A stretch of DNA of 29,106 nucleotides. Origin: Terrimesophilobacter sp044464485 (GTDB lineage: Bacteria > Actinomycetota > Actinomycetes > Actinomycetales > Microbacteriaceae). The translations under genes and the position numbers were made by a program. The notes under the pieces were generated by a model, which saw only the letters and a list, made by a program, of their open reading frames with translations, searched no databases and was not told the origin of the DNA. Shown piece by piece: positions 8,815 through 15,569 of the stretch. Positions within the stretch are counted from its first letter, which is position 1. Each line of letters begins with the position of its first letter. The stretch is taken from assembly GCA_044464485.1 (NCBI GenBank), contig JBIQLG010000017.1:1-29106 (forward strand), in the 5' to 3' direction.

Positions 8815-9429
8815 TTACGTCGTCGATGCAGGCAAAGGCTTCTGGGACAGGGCCTCCACGCGTTCGCGGTGCTGCGCTATGAGGCGGGAGAATGCGGCCG
8901 TTGCCCCCTCGCTGTCTCCGTTGACGACGAGATCGTATTGCAGACCGTAGAAGGCGTCCACCATGATGCGCGCCTCGATTGCGGCATCCTCGGGGCCGAG
9001 GCCGAAGGCTTCGAGGGATTCGCAGCCCACGCGAAGCCAGGTCGCGAACAGTGATCGGCTGTAGTTGTGCGTGTCTGGTTCGAGGACCTCGAGCATGGAT
9101 GCCTCGAACTCGAGGCGTTGCAACTGGCGGTTGCGCGGGTCGAGGGTCCACTCCCAGGACACCACGAGGTTCTGATAGTACTTGTCGATCGTGCCCGGAC
9201 TTTCCTCGAGACGCGCTTCCATTTCTGACTGTCGCGAGGAGATTGCGCCCACAATGTCGTGCACGAGCTCGTCACGCGTACCGAACTGGTAGACGAGCGT
9301 AAACGTGCTGACGCCCAGCGCGTTGGCAAGCGAGCGGAAGGTGAGGCTCGAAAGCGGCTTATCCAACAAATAGTCGAGTATCTGTTCCAGCAGTTGCTGC
9401 TTGCGCTCCGGCTCTGGTCTGCGCGTCAT
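8815..9429 (-). CDS. TetR family transcriptional regulator
   Basis: A 204-residue repressor-type regulator. The N-terminal helix-turn-helix spans about residues 8-52 (LLEQILDYLLDKPLSSLTFRSLANALGVSTFTLVYQFGTRDELV), followed by an all-helical ligand-binding domain of usual length. A large palindrome at 9439-9468, just 9 bases ahead of the ATG, is very probably its own operator. No transporter or enzyme gene is adjacent on the same strand. The facing region on the plus strand holds a short terminator-ended stretch with no good ORF. Ligand and targets are unknown. Confidence 0.87.
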   Translation of the reverse strand: MTRRPEPERKQQLLEQILDYLLDKPLSSLTFRSLANALGVSTFTLVYQFGTRDELVHDIVGAISSRQSEMEARLEESPGTIDKYYQNLVVSWEWTLDPRNRQLQRLEFEASMLEVLEPDTHNYSRSLFATWLRVGCESLEAFGLGPEDAAIEARIMVDAFYGLQYDLVVNGDSEGATAAFSRLIAQHRERVEALSQKPLPASTT

Positions 9430-9438
9430 TTCGTTAAC

Positions 9439-9468
9439 ATAACAAATGTTTGCACTAACAGGTGTTAT
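9439..9468. promoter_or_regulatory. TetR operator (imperfect 12-6-12 palindrome)
   Basis: ATAACAAATGTT, a 6-base gap, then AACAGGTGTTAT. The arms match with two mismatches, and the region is strikingly AT-rich compared with its surroundings. It begins 9 bases upstream of the TetR start codon at 9429, so it could shut off the regulator's own promoter and any divergent plus-strand transcript. Confidence 0.72.
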
Positions 9469-9708
9469 GAATTACGATTTTGAGTGCAGCGCCACTCCAT
9501 AAACGGAGGACCGGGGGGAAATCTTTGGATTTGGCGCTTCACAAACTGCGGACCAGAAGCTTCCGATTCCAGGACTTCTCCCGTCAGGCCAGCAGATCGG
9601 CGACGTTCAACTGGCCTTTGTCTGAACGCAATGCCGCGTGCGAGCAGCATCGCGTTTCAGACATGGTGCCTGCGCCATTCGGGTTGGTGCAGGCACCTTT
9701 CTTTTTCT
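9469..9708 (+). ncRNA. Possible small RNA between TetR operator and a terminator
   Basis: This 240-base stretch lies between the TetR operator and a plus-strand intrinsic terminator. Plus-strand reading frames beginning here (GTG 9484, TTG 9480) run straight through the terminator hairpin and have no recognisable domain, so a protein gene ending before the terminator is not supported. A short regulated non-coding transcript would explain an orphan terminator in this position. No known RNA family was recognised. Confidence 0.3.
9665..9708 (+). terminator. Rho-independent terminator (plus strand)
   Basis: A 9-bp perfect stem GGTGCCTGC/GCAGGCACC with a 15-base loop is followed directly by TTTCTTTTTCT. 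On the minus strand there is no T-run after the stem, so it serves plus-strand transcription. No annotated plus-strand gene ends here. Confidence 0.75.
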
Positions 9709-9763
9709 GGAGTCACGGGCCCTGTGGCGTTGAGTCTGCAGCGAGCGCGCTGGTCTGCGGTGC

Positions 9764-10291
9764 CTACAGTGCGCCGCCCGCGGCAGTCGGGGCACTGGCA
9801 TCCTCGCCCTCCCCCACGCTCTCGCGCGACAGATAGTTCTCGACATCGAACAGGTTCTCGGCCCTCGTGATGATCGTGAGGAGCGTGCTCATCGACGCGA
9901 CCTCTTCGACCTGCTCCTTCAGAAACCAGAGCATGAACTGTTCGCCGAGCGCATCGCCTTCCGCGCGGGCTGCAGCGAAGAGGGACTCGATCTGCTCGGT
10001 GACCTGCTTCTCCTGCTTCAGGGCGAGAGCAATCGGTTCACGCTCATCCTTGAAGGTGTTGGTCACGTCCGGCACTCCGGGAATCGTGATGCCGAGGTCC
10101 CGGTCGAGCCGGTACTGCACGATCATCATGGCATGGTTGCGCTCTTCGATGGACTGCCGGTAAAAGTGTTTGGCGAGCTGGGGCAAGTCGTGGTTGTCGT
10201 ACCAGACGGCGATCGCAATGTACTGCTGCGAGGCGGCGAACTCATGGCCGATCTGTTCGGTGAGAAGCTGGTCGAAAGTCTTGTTCTTCAT
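9764..10291 (-). CDS. ftn: Ferritin (non-haem, iron storage)
   Basis: A 175-residue four-helix-bundle ferritin that oxidises Fe2+ and stores iron in a 24-subunit shell. The ferroxidase ligands fall at the same numbering as in E. coli FtnA: E17, E50, H53 (IEERNH), E94 and Q127, plus the third-site residues E49, E126 and E130. The last 20 residues are acidic and Ala/Gly-rich beyond the core fold. The ATG at 10291 is the only sensible start. A DtxR/IdeR-like palindrome lies 37-55 bases upstream, consistent with iron-dependent control as known for the mycobacterial bfrB ferritin, which IdeR activates. It is monocistronic between two regulatory regions. Confidence 0.95.
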   Translation of the reverse strand: MKNKTFDQLLTEQIGHEFAASQQYIAIAVWYDNHDLPQLAKHFYRQSIEERNHAMMIVQYRLDRDLGITIPGVPDVTNTFKDEREPIALALKQEKQVTEQIESLFAAARAEGDALGEQFMLWFLKEQVEEVASMSTLLTIITRAENLFDVENYLSRESVGEGEDASAPTAAGGAL

Positions 10292-10327
10292 GGTTCGACG
10301 CTACTCGCGCGCGCTGACGTTATCCAG

Positions 10328-10346
10328 ACAGGCAAGGCTTGCCTGC
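10328..10346. promoter_or_regulatory. IdeR/DtxR-like iron box upstream of ferritin
   Basis: The 17-base core CAGGCAAGGCTTGCCTG (10329-10345) is a perfect 7-3-7 palindrome. It fits the AGG-N2-AGGCT-N2-CCT skeleton of the 19-bp actinobacterial IdeR/DtxR consensus. It lies about 40 bases upstream of the ferritin start. Confidence 0.6.
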
Positions 10347-10358
10347 GTTGTGCTCGCC

Positions 10359-10424
10359 GCTCCCTGAGGTGGCCGCACCAATCCCGCTCCCAGAGGAGGC
10401 CGCAGGCCGTCTCGAAGGGAGCTC
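10359..10424. repeat. Palindromic intergenic repeat after mazG
   Basis: A half element GCTCCCTGAGG at 10359-10369 is followed by a full element at 10386-10424. The full element has outer arms GCTCCC/GGGAGC and the inner inverted pair GGCC-GCA-GGCC. It directly abuts the mazG stop codon (TAG, minus strand) and is a member of the window-wide repeat family. Confidence 0.75.
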
Positions 10425-11146
10425 TAGGAAACTGCTTCCGTCTCGATGGCGCGGATGTCTCCCTGCAGTTCGCGGAGTGTCGTGCGCAAGGCGCGCTCCG
10501 GGTCGAGTCCGGCCGCACGGGCTGACGCGACCATTGCCAGCAAGCGCGCGCCGAGCTCGGCTTCAGTCGCTGGCGTTGACGTGGATGGCACAGCAGTGGA
10601 CGGCACTGCGGCATCCGGGATCGGCACACCCACTTTCTCGGCGCGCCCGACGAGCTTGTCGGCGAGCGCGAGCGCGGGCATGCCTTGCGGGATACCGTCG
10701 AGCACGCTCGAGCGGTGCGGTTTCTCGGCGGCTTTGAGGTCGTCCCACACGGCGACCACGTCATCCGCGGACTGGATGTTCATGACCTTCTTTGCCTCCG
10801 CATCGCCGAACACGTGCGGGTGGCGCGCGATCATTTTGGCGGTCATGTGGGCGGCGACATCCTCGATCGTGAACTCTTCGCCGGGCGTGTTCGCCGCGAG
10901 GTCGGAGTGGAAGATCACCTGGTAGAGCACGTCGCCGAGCTCTTCGATCATCGCCTCGCGGTCGCCCGACTCGATCGCGTCGATCAGCTCGTAACATTCC
11001 TCCACGAGGTAGCGCACGAGGCTCTCGTGGGTCTGGTCGGCGTCCCACGCGCATCCGCCCGGCGCCCGAAGCTGGGCGAGCACGGCGATGAGCTCGTCGA
11101 GTTTCGGATGCGGCGGTCTGCTCGGCGCGGTGATCGGGGCGGTCAT
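10424..11146 (-). CDS. mazG: MazG nucleoside triphosphate pyrophosphohydrolase
   Basis: Hydrolyses (d)NTPs to monophosphates and pyrophosphate, cleaning damaged nucleotides from the pool; cytoplasmic, all-alpha NTP-PPase superfamily. The 240-residue protein begins its domain at about residue 12 with LDELIAVLAQLRAPGGCAWDADQTHESL. The Mg2+-binding EExxE pair follows: EECYELIDAIE near residue 52 and EELGDVLYQVIFH near residue 70. A second, shorter helical segment with WDDLKAAEK follows at about 130. The C-terminal third contains a Pro/Ser/Thr-rich insert (PSTAVPSTSTPATE) before the last helices. The ATG at 11146 is the first good start. In many actinobacteria mazG is close to mfd; here 17 kb separates them. 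Confidence 0.95.
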   Translation of the reverse strand: MTAPITAPSRPPHPKLDELIAVLAQLRAPGGCAWDADQTHESLVRYLVEECYELIDAIESGDREAMIEELGDVLYQVIFHSDLAANTPGEEFTIEDVAAHMTAKMIARHPHVFGDAEAKKVMNIQSADDVVAVWDDLKAAEKPHRSSVLDGIPQGMPALALADKLVGRAEKVGVPIPDAAVPSTAVPSTSTPATEAELGARLLAMVASARAAGLDPERALRTTLRELQGDIRAIETEAVS

Positions 11147-11230
11147 GGTCCCATCCTCCCATTTGCACAGGGCACGTTCAGTTGGGGTTTTTATCGTGGT
11201 CCGTTTCGGGAAGGGACGTTTGTTGTGCCA

Positions 11231-12454
11231 ATGGGCTACATGTGGTCGATCCTGATCCCGGCGATCTACACGGTGGCGGCACTTTGGCCGATCCGGCGAC
11301 CGCCGTTCCGGAACCTCAGCTTCATGCTCGGCTATCTGATCAACGAGTTGCCGTTCGTGGCGTTTTACTTTCTCACGTGGTCATCTTTCCTGGCATATCT
11401 GGAGGACGACCTGAACACTCCGCTCGGTGCCTGGGTTCTCGGTTTTGCCGCGCTGATAGCCGTGGGTCTCGTCGAGATTGTGCGGCGCGAGTTGAGGGCG
11501 GGACCTGCGCTCGAGCTCGCGCTGGACCGGGACCTCGGCCCCCACTGGCGCTCCATCCCGGCACCCGGGCGGGGAACCCGCGACGGCGGGCTCCCCTCGT
11601 GCTGGCGTCGGTTGCCGCGCATCCTGTTCACGCCATTTCCGGTGTGGACGCGCGGAGTGAGGCGGATCCGCAATGTGCCCTATGGCAGTGCGGGGCGACG
11701 CAACAGACTGGATGTCTATCGGCCCAGCTCGACCGCACGGCACGGTGCCCCCGTGTTAATCCATTTCCACGGGGGCCACTTCACGATGGGCTCAAAGAGC
11801 CGCGAAGCCAGGCCGCTGCTGCACCGTCTGGCGGGCAAGGGCTGGGTGTGCGTGAGCGCAAACTATCGGCTGCGTAGCGCCGGGCGCTTTCCGAACTCGC
11901 AGGTCGATGCGAAGCGCGTCATCGCGTGGGTCCGCGAGAACGCCGATACCTACGGAATGGATGGCTCGAGGGTGATTGTGGCGGGCAGTTCGGCTGGCGC
12001 ACACCTGGCGATGATGTGTGCGCTCACCCAGAATGACCCGATCTTCCAACCGGGGTTTGAAAGTGCTGATACGTCGGTGGCCGCTGTCGTCAGCTTCTAC
12101 GGCTACCTCGGTCCACGCGAATTCGGTGCCGGCATCTCTTCCGATCCTGCGGATTATGCGCGAGCCGACGCGCCGCCAGTCTTCCTCGTCCACGGGACGG
12201 CGGATTCTCTCGTCCCCGTGGAGTGGGCGCGCAAGTTCGTGTCAACGTTGCGCCGATCGAGCCGGCAGCCGGTCGTGTACGCGGAGATTCCTGGCGCCCA
12301 GCACAGTTTTGACCTGTTTCGGTCGCTGCGCTTCGAGAAGGTTGTGGACGCGGTCGAGGTCTTCCTCTCGGCGGTGGTGGTCGATGCCGGCAGCGACTCA
12401 GGTGATTCTCAGACCAATTCGCGCGACAAAAACGTGGACGTTAACGTGGAGTGA
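11231..12454 (+). CDS. Membrane-anchored alpha/beta hydrolase (HSL-like esterase)
   Basis: A 407-residue protein with about three N-terminal transmembrane helices in residues 1-85 and an alpha/beta hydrolase domain at about 145-385. The catalytic set is complete: the oxyanion HGG at 180-182, nucleophile S244 in GSSAG, D315 (HGTADSLVP) and H338 (GAQHSF). It is likely a carboxylesterase or lipase of the hormone-sensitive-lipase type; the substrate is unknown. The ATG at 11231 is used. An in-frame GTG at 11225 sits nearer to the AAGGGA site at 11211-11216 and is a good alternative. The frame is open further upstream, but that part lies antisense to mazG. Its stop overlaps the next ATG by one base. 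Confidence 0.87.
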   Translation: MGYMWSILIPAIYTVAALWPIRRPPFRNLSFMLGYLINELPFVAFYFLTWSSFLAYLEDDLNTPLGAWVLGFAALIAVGLVEIVRRELRAGPALELALDRDLGPHWRSIPAPGRGTRDGGLPSCWRRLPRILFTPFPVWTRGVRRIRNVPYGSAGRRNRLDVYRPSSTARHGAPVLIHFHGGHFTMGSKSREARPLLHRLAGKGWVCVSANYRLRSAGRFPNSQVDAKRVIAWVRENADTYGMDGSRVIVAGSSAGAHLAMMCALTQNDPIFQPGFESADTSVAAVVSFYGYLGPREFGAGISSDPADYARADAPPVFLVHGTADSLVPVEWARKFVSTLRRSSRQPVVYAEIPGAQHSFDLFRSLRFEKVVDAVEVFLSAVVVDAGSDSGDSQTNSRDKNVDVNVE

Positions 12455-12570
12455 TGGATACAGCGTCACTCATTATGGGTGCGGCGATCGCCTCGGCCGG
12501 CTGGATCGCTGCGCTCCCCCTGATCAAACGCAGCAACGGACGGAAGGCCCACGACAATAGCTCCGACTAG
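12454..12570 (+). CDS. Short ORF, probable detached N-terminus of the methyltransferase
   Basis: A 38-residue frame starting MDTASLIMGAAIAS and ending KAHDNSSD, coupled to the hydrolase by a TGATG stop-start overlap. It has one short hydrophobic stretch. The next frame encodes a SAM methyltransferase that lacks any start codon before its first motif, and the two frames overlap around 12524-12570. A single-base shift there would fuse them into one protein of normal length. It is either one gene broken by a frameshift (real or a sequencing error) or, less likely, an independent small peptide. Confidence 0.5.
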   Translation: MDTASLIMGAAIASAGWIAALPLIKRSNGRKAHDNSSD

Positions 12571-13156
12571 CACCGACACGAACGAAGCCGACCTCATCGG
12601 CAGCCTCCACGGCACCGTGCTCGAGGTGGGTGCGGGAACGGGCGCGAACTTCGGGATGTTGGCATCCGACGTCGACTGGATCGGGCTCGAACCGGAAGTG
12701 CGCGACACGGAGGAGCTTCGCCGCGCGGCGGCACGTCGCGGTTTTCGGAGGGAGCCTCTCGTCGCATCCTGTGAGGCGATTCCGCTGCCGGATAGCAGTG
12801 TGAACGGCGTGCTCAGCACGCTCGTGCTGTGCTCCGTGGACGATCAGCAGCGCTCGCTTGCGGAGATCATCCGCGTGCTCCGGCCGGGCGGAAGTCTCGT
12901 ATTCGTCGAGCACGTGGCCGCGCCGCCGCGCACGCTTCTGCGCTGGGTGCAGCGGCTGGCAACACCCGTGTCTAGCCGGTTCGACCGAGGTTGCCACCTC
13001 GCCCGCGAAACGGTGGACGGCATCCGGCAGTCGGGGCTCGACATCGAGGAACTGCACGAGTACCGGATGCCCTCGGGGCTGGGCTTCACGATCCCGTTCG
13101 CGGCGGGCCGGGCGGTCAAGCGGGCGGCGAGCGCTGCCGAACGCTCCGAGACCTGA
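12524..13156 (+). pseudogene. SAM-dependent methyltransferase, N-terminus frameshifted
   Basis: Class I (Rossmann-fold) methyltransferase related to the UbiE/Methyltransf_11 group. Motif I is LEVGAGTGANF. An acidic residue after WIGLEPE binds the ribose of S-adenosylmethionine. AIPLPDSSVNGVLSTLVLCSV and RVLRPGGSLVFVEHV are the later motifs, all intact. The reading frame is open from 12524, but its first usable start is GTG at 12617, inside motif I itself, which would delete the usual N-terminal helices. The upstream 38-residue frame probably supplies the true N-terminus through a +1 frameshift near 12545-12570. If the GTG is used, the product is 179 residues. The acceptor substrate is unknown. 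It sits between the hydrolase and a CPBP protease, all on the plus strand. Confidence 0.65.
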
Positions 13157-13168
13157 CACGATTGAGGA

Positions 13169-13990
13169 ATGATCCCTCCCGACGCTGCCTACACCCCGTG
13201 GGCGCTCGGCGCGGTGCTTGTCGCGCTGCTCGGTGTGCTCGCGTGGCGGGCGGGCGCGAAGGATCGTCGCGAGTATCAGCGCTTTAAGAGGTACCGCTCC
13301 ACGCAACGCCGCCAGGCGATGTACCGTAAGTGGTTGCGGGAGTCGTTCAGCTGGTTCGGCGGCGCGGCGCTCGTGGTGCTCGTGCTCGTGTGGGATTTCG
13401 TGCCGCGGATGCTCGCGCAAGTGGAGACGTGGCCGCCGATGGAGTGGTTCCGCAGCGTGCTCGCCTCGAGTGGGCTGGTGTCCGGTCTCGTTGTGGGCGG
13501 CGCGATCGGGTTGCTCATCGGCGTCGTCGGGCTCGTGTTTTTGGGACGCCACGCGACGGAGGTGCCGACGATCGGCGACATCCACGCGCTGCTCCCCCGC
13601 AACCGCGCGGAGCTGAAATACGGATGGCTGCTGTCGATCAATGCCGGCGTCGTGGAGGAGCTGCTCTTTAGGCTCGCGCTGCCCGCGCTCATTTTCGGGG
13701 TGTTCGGGGATGCGCTGCTGGCGATCAGCGTGAGTCTTGTGGTGTTCGGGGCGCTGCACGCGTACCAGGGTGTCGGCGGGGTGATCGGGAGTTTCCTGAT
13801 CGGGGTGGTTCTGATGGTCGTGTTCCTGGCGACCGGTAGCGTCGTGTGGGCGATCCTCGTGCACGCGGTGTTCGACTTGAGGTCGCTCGTACTGATCCCG
13901 GTCGTGGTGTATCAGGTGCATTTGCCGGAGGAGGAGCGGCGGGTGACGGCTGAAGTATCCGAAGACTCGGTGAACTCTTTGCCCGAGTAG
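13169..13990 (+). CDS. CPBP family intramembrane metalloprotease
   Basis: A 273-residue membrane protein of the CPBP/Abi (CAAX prenyl protease 2-like) family, with about seven hydrophobic helices. The active-site motifs are present: EELLFR (E163, E164, R168), FGALH (F193, H197) and HAVFD (H232, D236). In bacteria these proteins are linked to bacteriocin self-immunity, prenyl-protein processing or unknown membrane proteolysis; no bacteriocin gene is visible here. Residues 28-58 form a basic cytoplasmic loop after the first helix. The ATG at 13169 lies 12 bases after the methyltransferase stop with a GAGGA just before it, so it is probably co-transcribed. Confidence 0.88.
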   Translation: MIPPDAAYTPWALGAVLVALLGVLAWRAGAKDRREYQRFKRYRSTQRRQAMYRKWLRESFSWFGGAALVVLVLVWDFVPRMLAQVETWPPMEWFRSVLASSGLVSGLVVGGAIGLLIGVVGLVFLGRHATEVPTIGDIHALLPRNRAELKYGWLLSINAGVVEELLFRLALPALIFGVFGDALLAISVSLVVFGALHAYQGVGGVIGSFLIGVVLMVVFLATGSVVWAILVHAVFDLRSLVLIPVVVYQVHLPEEERRVTAEVSEDSVNSLPE

Positions 13991-14051
13991 CAGAGTTGAA
14001 CTCGAGAGTTCGCCGCGCATTCGTTCGCACAAAACGTGCCTGCTGATGCGG

Positions 14052-14447
14052 TCAAGCCGGGCCTGTGACGACGACACTGAGGCCGCTGGCAGCGGCAGCC
14101 ATTCGGTTATCGTTCGTCCAGAGCTGATCGCAGCCGTGCAACTGCGCGGCGGCGAGGTGCAGCGCATCCGGCGTACGGATGCCGTGGCGGGCGCGAAGCT
14201 CCGCCGCCCTGACATAGTGCTCGGGCTCGAGCGGTAGCAGCCGGAACTGCTTAAGAGCACGGACGTAGTGGTCGTGCAGCACGAGATTTTCCTCGCGCAA
14301 CGGCCCGACGAGGCACTCGAGGATGACAAGCGGGCTGATCGCTACCACGACATCAGTGGACCCGATGAGTCGTCGGCGCACCTCGTCACCGCGAGCACCG
14401 CGGTCTTCGACCGCGTAGATGACGACGCATGAGTCGAGGTAGATCAC
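14052..14447 (-). CDS. vapC: VapC-like PIN-domain toxin
   Basis: A 131-residue PIN-domain ribonuclease, the toxin of a type II toxin-antitoxin pair, expected to cleave RNA (often tRNA) when the antitoxin is degraded. The acidic Mg2+ site is complete: D5 (IYLDSCV), E44 (ILECLV), D94 (TPDALHL) and D113 (TNDNRM). The start is GTG at 14447, overlapping the stop of the antitoxin gene by four bases (GTGA), which gives the usual antitoxin-first coupled order. Length is normal for the family. Confidence 0.9.
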   Translation of the reverse strand: MIYLDSCVVIYAVEDRGARGDEVRRRLIGSTDVVVAISPLVILECLVGPLREENLVLHDHYVRALKQFRLLPLEPEHYVRAAELRARHGIRTPDALHLAAAQLHGCDQLWTNDNRMAAAASGLSVVVTGPA

Positions 14448-14701
14448 TCCCAGCCCTCGCGCTCGGAGGCGATCTGCTGTTCGAGCGCGGCAGTAGAGCG
14501 GGAGGCCTGACGAGGTACCGGATTGCTCACCAGCCAGGCAGCGGCGCTTCCTGCCGTGTGGGTGGGGGTATCGTCGTCCACCGAAACGAGCCGCGCTACT
14601 GGCTTCCCCCGGTTTGCGATCACGATGTCTTCGCCAGCGCTGGCAGCGGCGACCAGTTTCGACAGGTTGTTACGCGCGTCCAAGATATTCACCTTCTTCA
14701 T
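14444..14701 (-). CDS. Phd/YefM family antitoxin
   Basis: An 85-residue antitoxin of the prevent-host-death type. The N-terminal DNA-binding part reads KKVNILDARNNLSKLVAAASAGEDIVIANRGKPVARLV, the typical Phd/YefM fold. The C-terminal tail (ASRSTAALEQQIASEREGWE) would wrap the toxin. The ATG at 14701 is preceded by a GAGG ribosome site, whereas the longer open frame to 14986 is non-conserved Arg/Pro-rich sequence. A perfect 7-7-7 palindrome at 14718-14738 lies 16 bases upstream and should be its operator. It neutralises the adjacent PIN toxin and represses the pair. Confidence 0.88.
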   Translation of the reverse strand: MKKVNILDARNNLSKLVAAASAGEDIVIANRGKPVARLVSVDDDTPTHTAGSAAAWLVSNPVPRQASRSTAALEQQIASEREGWE

Positions 14702-14717
14702 GGGCGGTTCCTCAATT

Positions 14718-14738
14718 CTGGCTAGATCACTTAGCCAG
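14718..14738. promoter_or_regulatory. Operator of the Phd/VapC operon
   Basis: Perfect inverted repeat CTGGCTA-GATCACT-TAGCCAG, 16 bases ahead of the antitoxin start codon, in the position expected for autorepression by the toxin-antitoxin complex. A TACGAT hexamer just upstream on the minus strand could be part of the promoter. Confidence 0.7.
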
Positions 14739-14855
14739 CTTATCGTAGGCACCGTCATCGCACGAGTCTTGCGCAGCCGATCCAGGCTAGGACGCCGAAC
14801 AGGTCGGCGCAGTGGGCGTTCGCTGGCAATGCAATGCTGTGCAGGACACGAAGCC

Positions 14856-15497
14856 CTATTCCAGCCCGGCGAGCGCGGCCCGCAGCCAGGCCCGGTACGC
14901 CTGAGCCGTCCATCCCGCGTCGATGACGAGCGCGCGATACGCGGTCGGATGCCCGATCGACCAGATCGTGGCGGCGGCCTGGTCATCGGTCATGCCGTTG
15001 CGCAGGCCCCCGCGCTCGCGCAGCCCGGCGGCGGCGAGGCCGTAGTTGCGGAGCCGCTGCTGCGCGCGCTTCTGCTCGAACGCTGCGGCATCCTCGTCGA
15101 CCGCGACGGACTGCTGGATGATCCAGTGCATGGATGCGACACGCTCGTTGGCCTCAAGCAGCCAGTCCGCCATGATGTCGAGAAACTCGCCGGCGTCCTT
15201 CGCGGCGCCGGTGCGCTCGGCCATGAACTCCGGCACAGGCGTCGGCGCGTTTGGCCCGGATACCGCGGCGTCGAGCACCGCGGACAGCACCGCCGTCTTG
15301 TTGCCGATCGCGTTGTAGATCGTCTGCACGGCAACCCCCGCGCGCGTGGCGATCGCGCCGATAGAGGTGCCGACGTAGCCGAGCTCGCTGAACAGGGCGG
15401 TGGCGGCATCCACAATCTGGGTGCGCGTTGCGGCGGCGAGCGTGTCCCTGAGGGGTGCGGCGTGCGGCGACGTGGCGGGCTTTGGCATCGCGGTCAT
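14856..15497 (-). CDS. TetR family transcriptional regulator
   Basis: A 213-residue TetR protein. The helix-turn-helix lies at about residues 24-68 (TQIVDAATALFSELGYVGTSIGAIATRAGVAVQTIYNAIGNKTAVL), and the C-terminal domain is helical. It is transcribed away from an FAD-dependent oxidoreductase gene; the 72-base space between the two start codons contains a perfect palindrome at 15523-15537. The layout strongly suggests that it represses the oxidoreductase and itself. The likely ligand is a substrate of that enzyme, not identifiable from sequence. Confidence 0.88.
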   Translation of the reverse strand: MTAMPKPATSPHAAPLRDTLAAATRTQIVDAATALFSELGYVGTSIGAIATRAGVAVQTIYNAIGNKTAVLSAVLDAAVSGPNAPTPVPEFMAERTGAAKDAGEFLDIMADWLLEANERVASMHWIIQQSVAVDEDAAAFEQKRAQQRLRNYGLAAAGLRERGGLRNGMTDDQAAATIWSIGHPTAYRALVIDAGWTAQAYRAWLRAALAGLE

Positions 15498-15522
15498 GAT
15501 CTTAGACTATCGTTCCACTACC

Positions 15523-15537
15523 TAGAATGCTATTCTA
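15523..15537. promoter_or_regulatory. Shared operator between TetR gene and oxidoreductase
   Basis: Perfect palindrome TAGAAT-GCT-ATTCTA in an AT-rich divergent promoter region. The left half, TAGAAT, also reads as a -10 hexamer for the plus strand, so binding there would block the oxidoreductase promoter. Confidence 0.65.
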
Positions 15538-15569
15538 ACGAGCACGCGTTGATGATCAGGAGGCTCGCG

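Noticed and set aside
10685..11230. N-terminal extension of the alpha/beta hydrolase
   Set aside because: The open frame runs antisense through mazG; a ribosome site and the first membrane helix place the start at 11225 or 11231.
12524..14329. 601-codon open frame on the minus strand
   Set aside because: It is antisense to the methyltransferase and CPBP genes, is rich in Arg/His/Pro/Glu, and shows no domain; it is a high-GC shadow frame.
14523..15569. Long upstream extension of the FAD oxidoreductase frame
   Set aside because: It is antisense to the antitoxin and TetR genes; AGGAGG six bases before the ATG at 15570 marks the real start.
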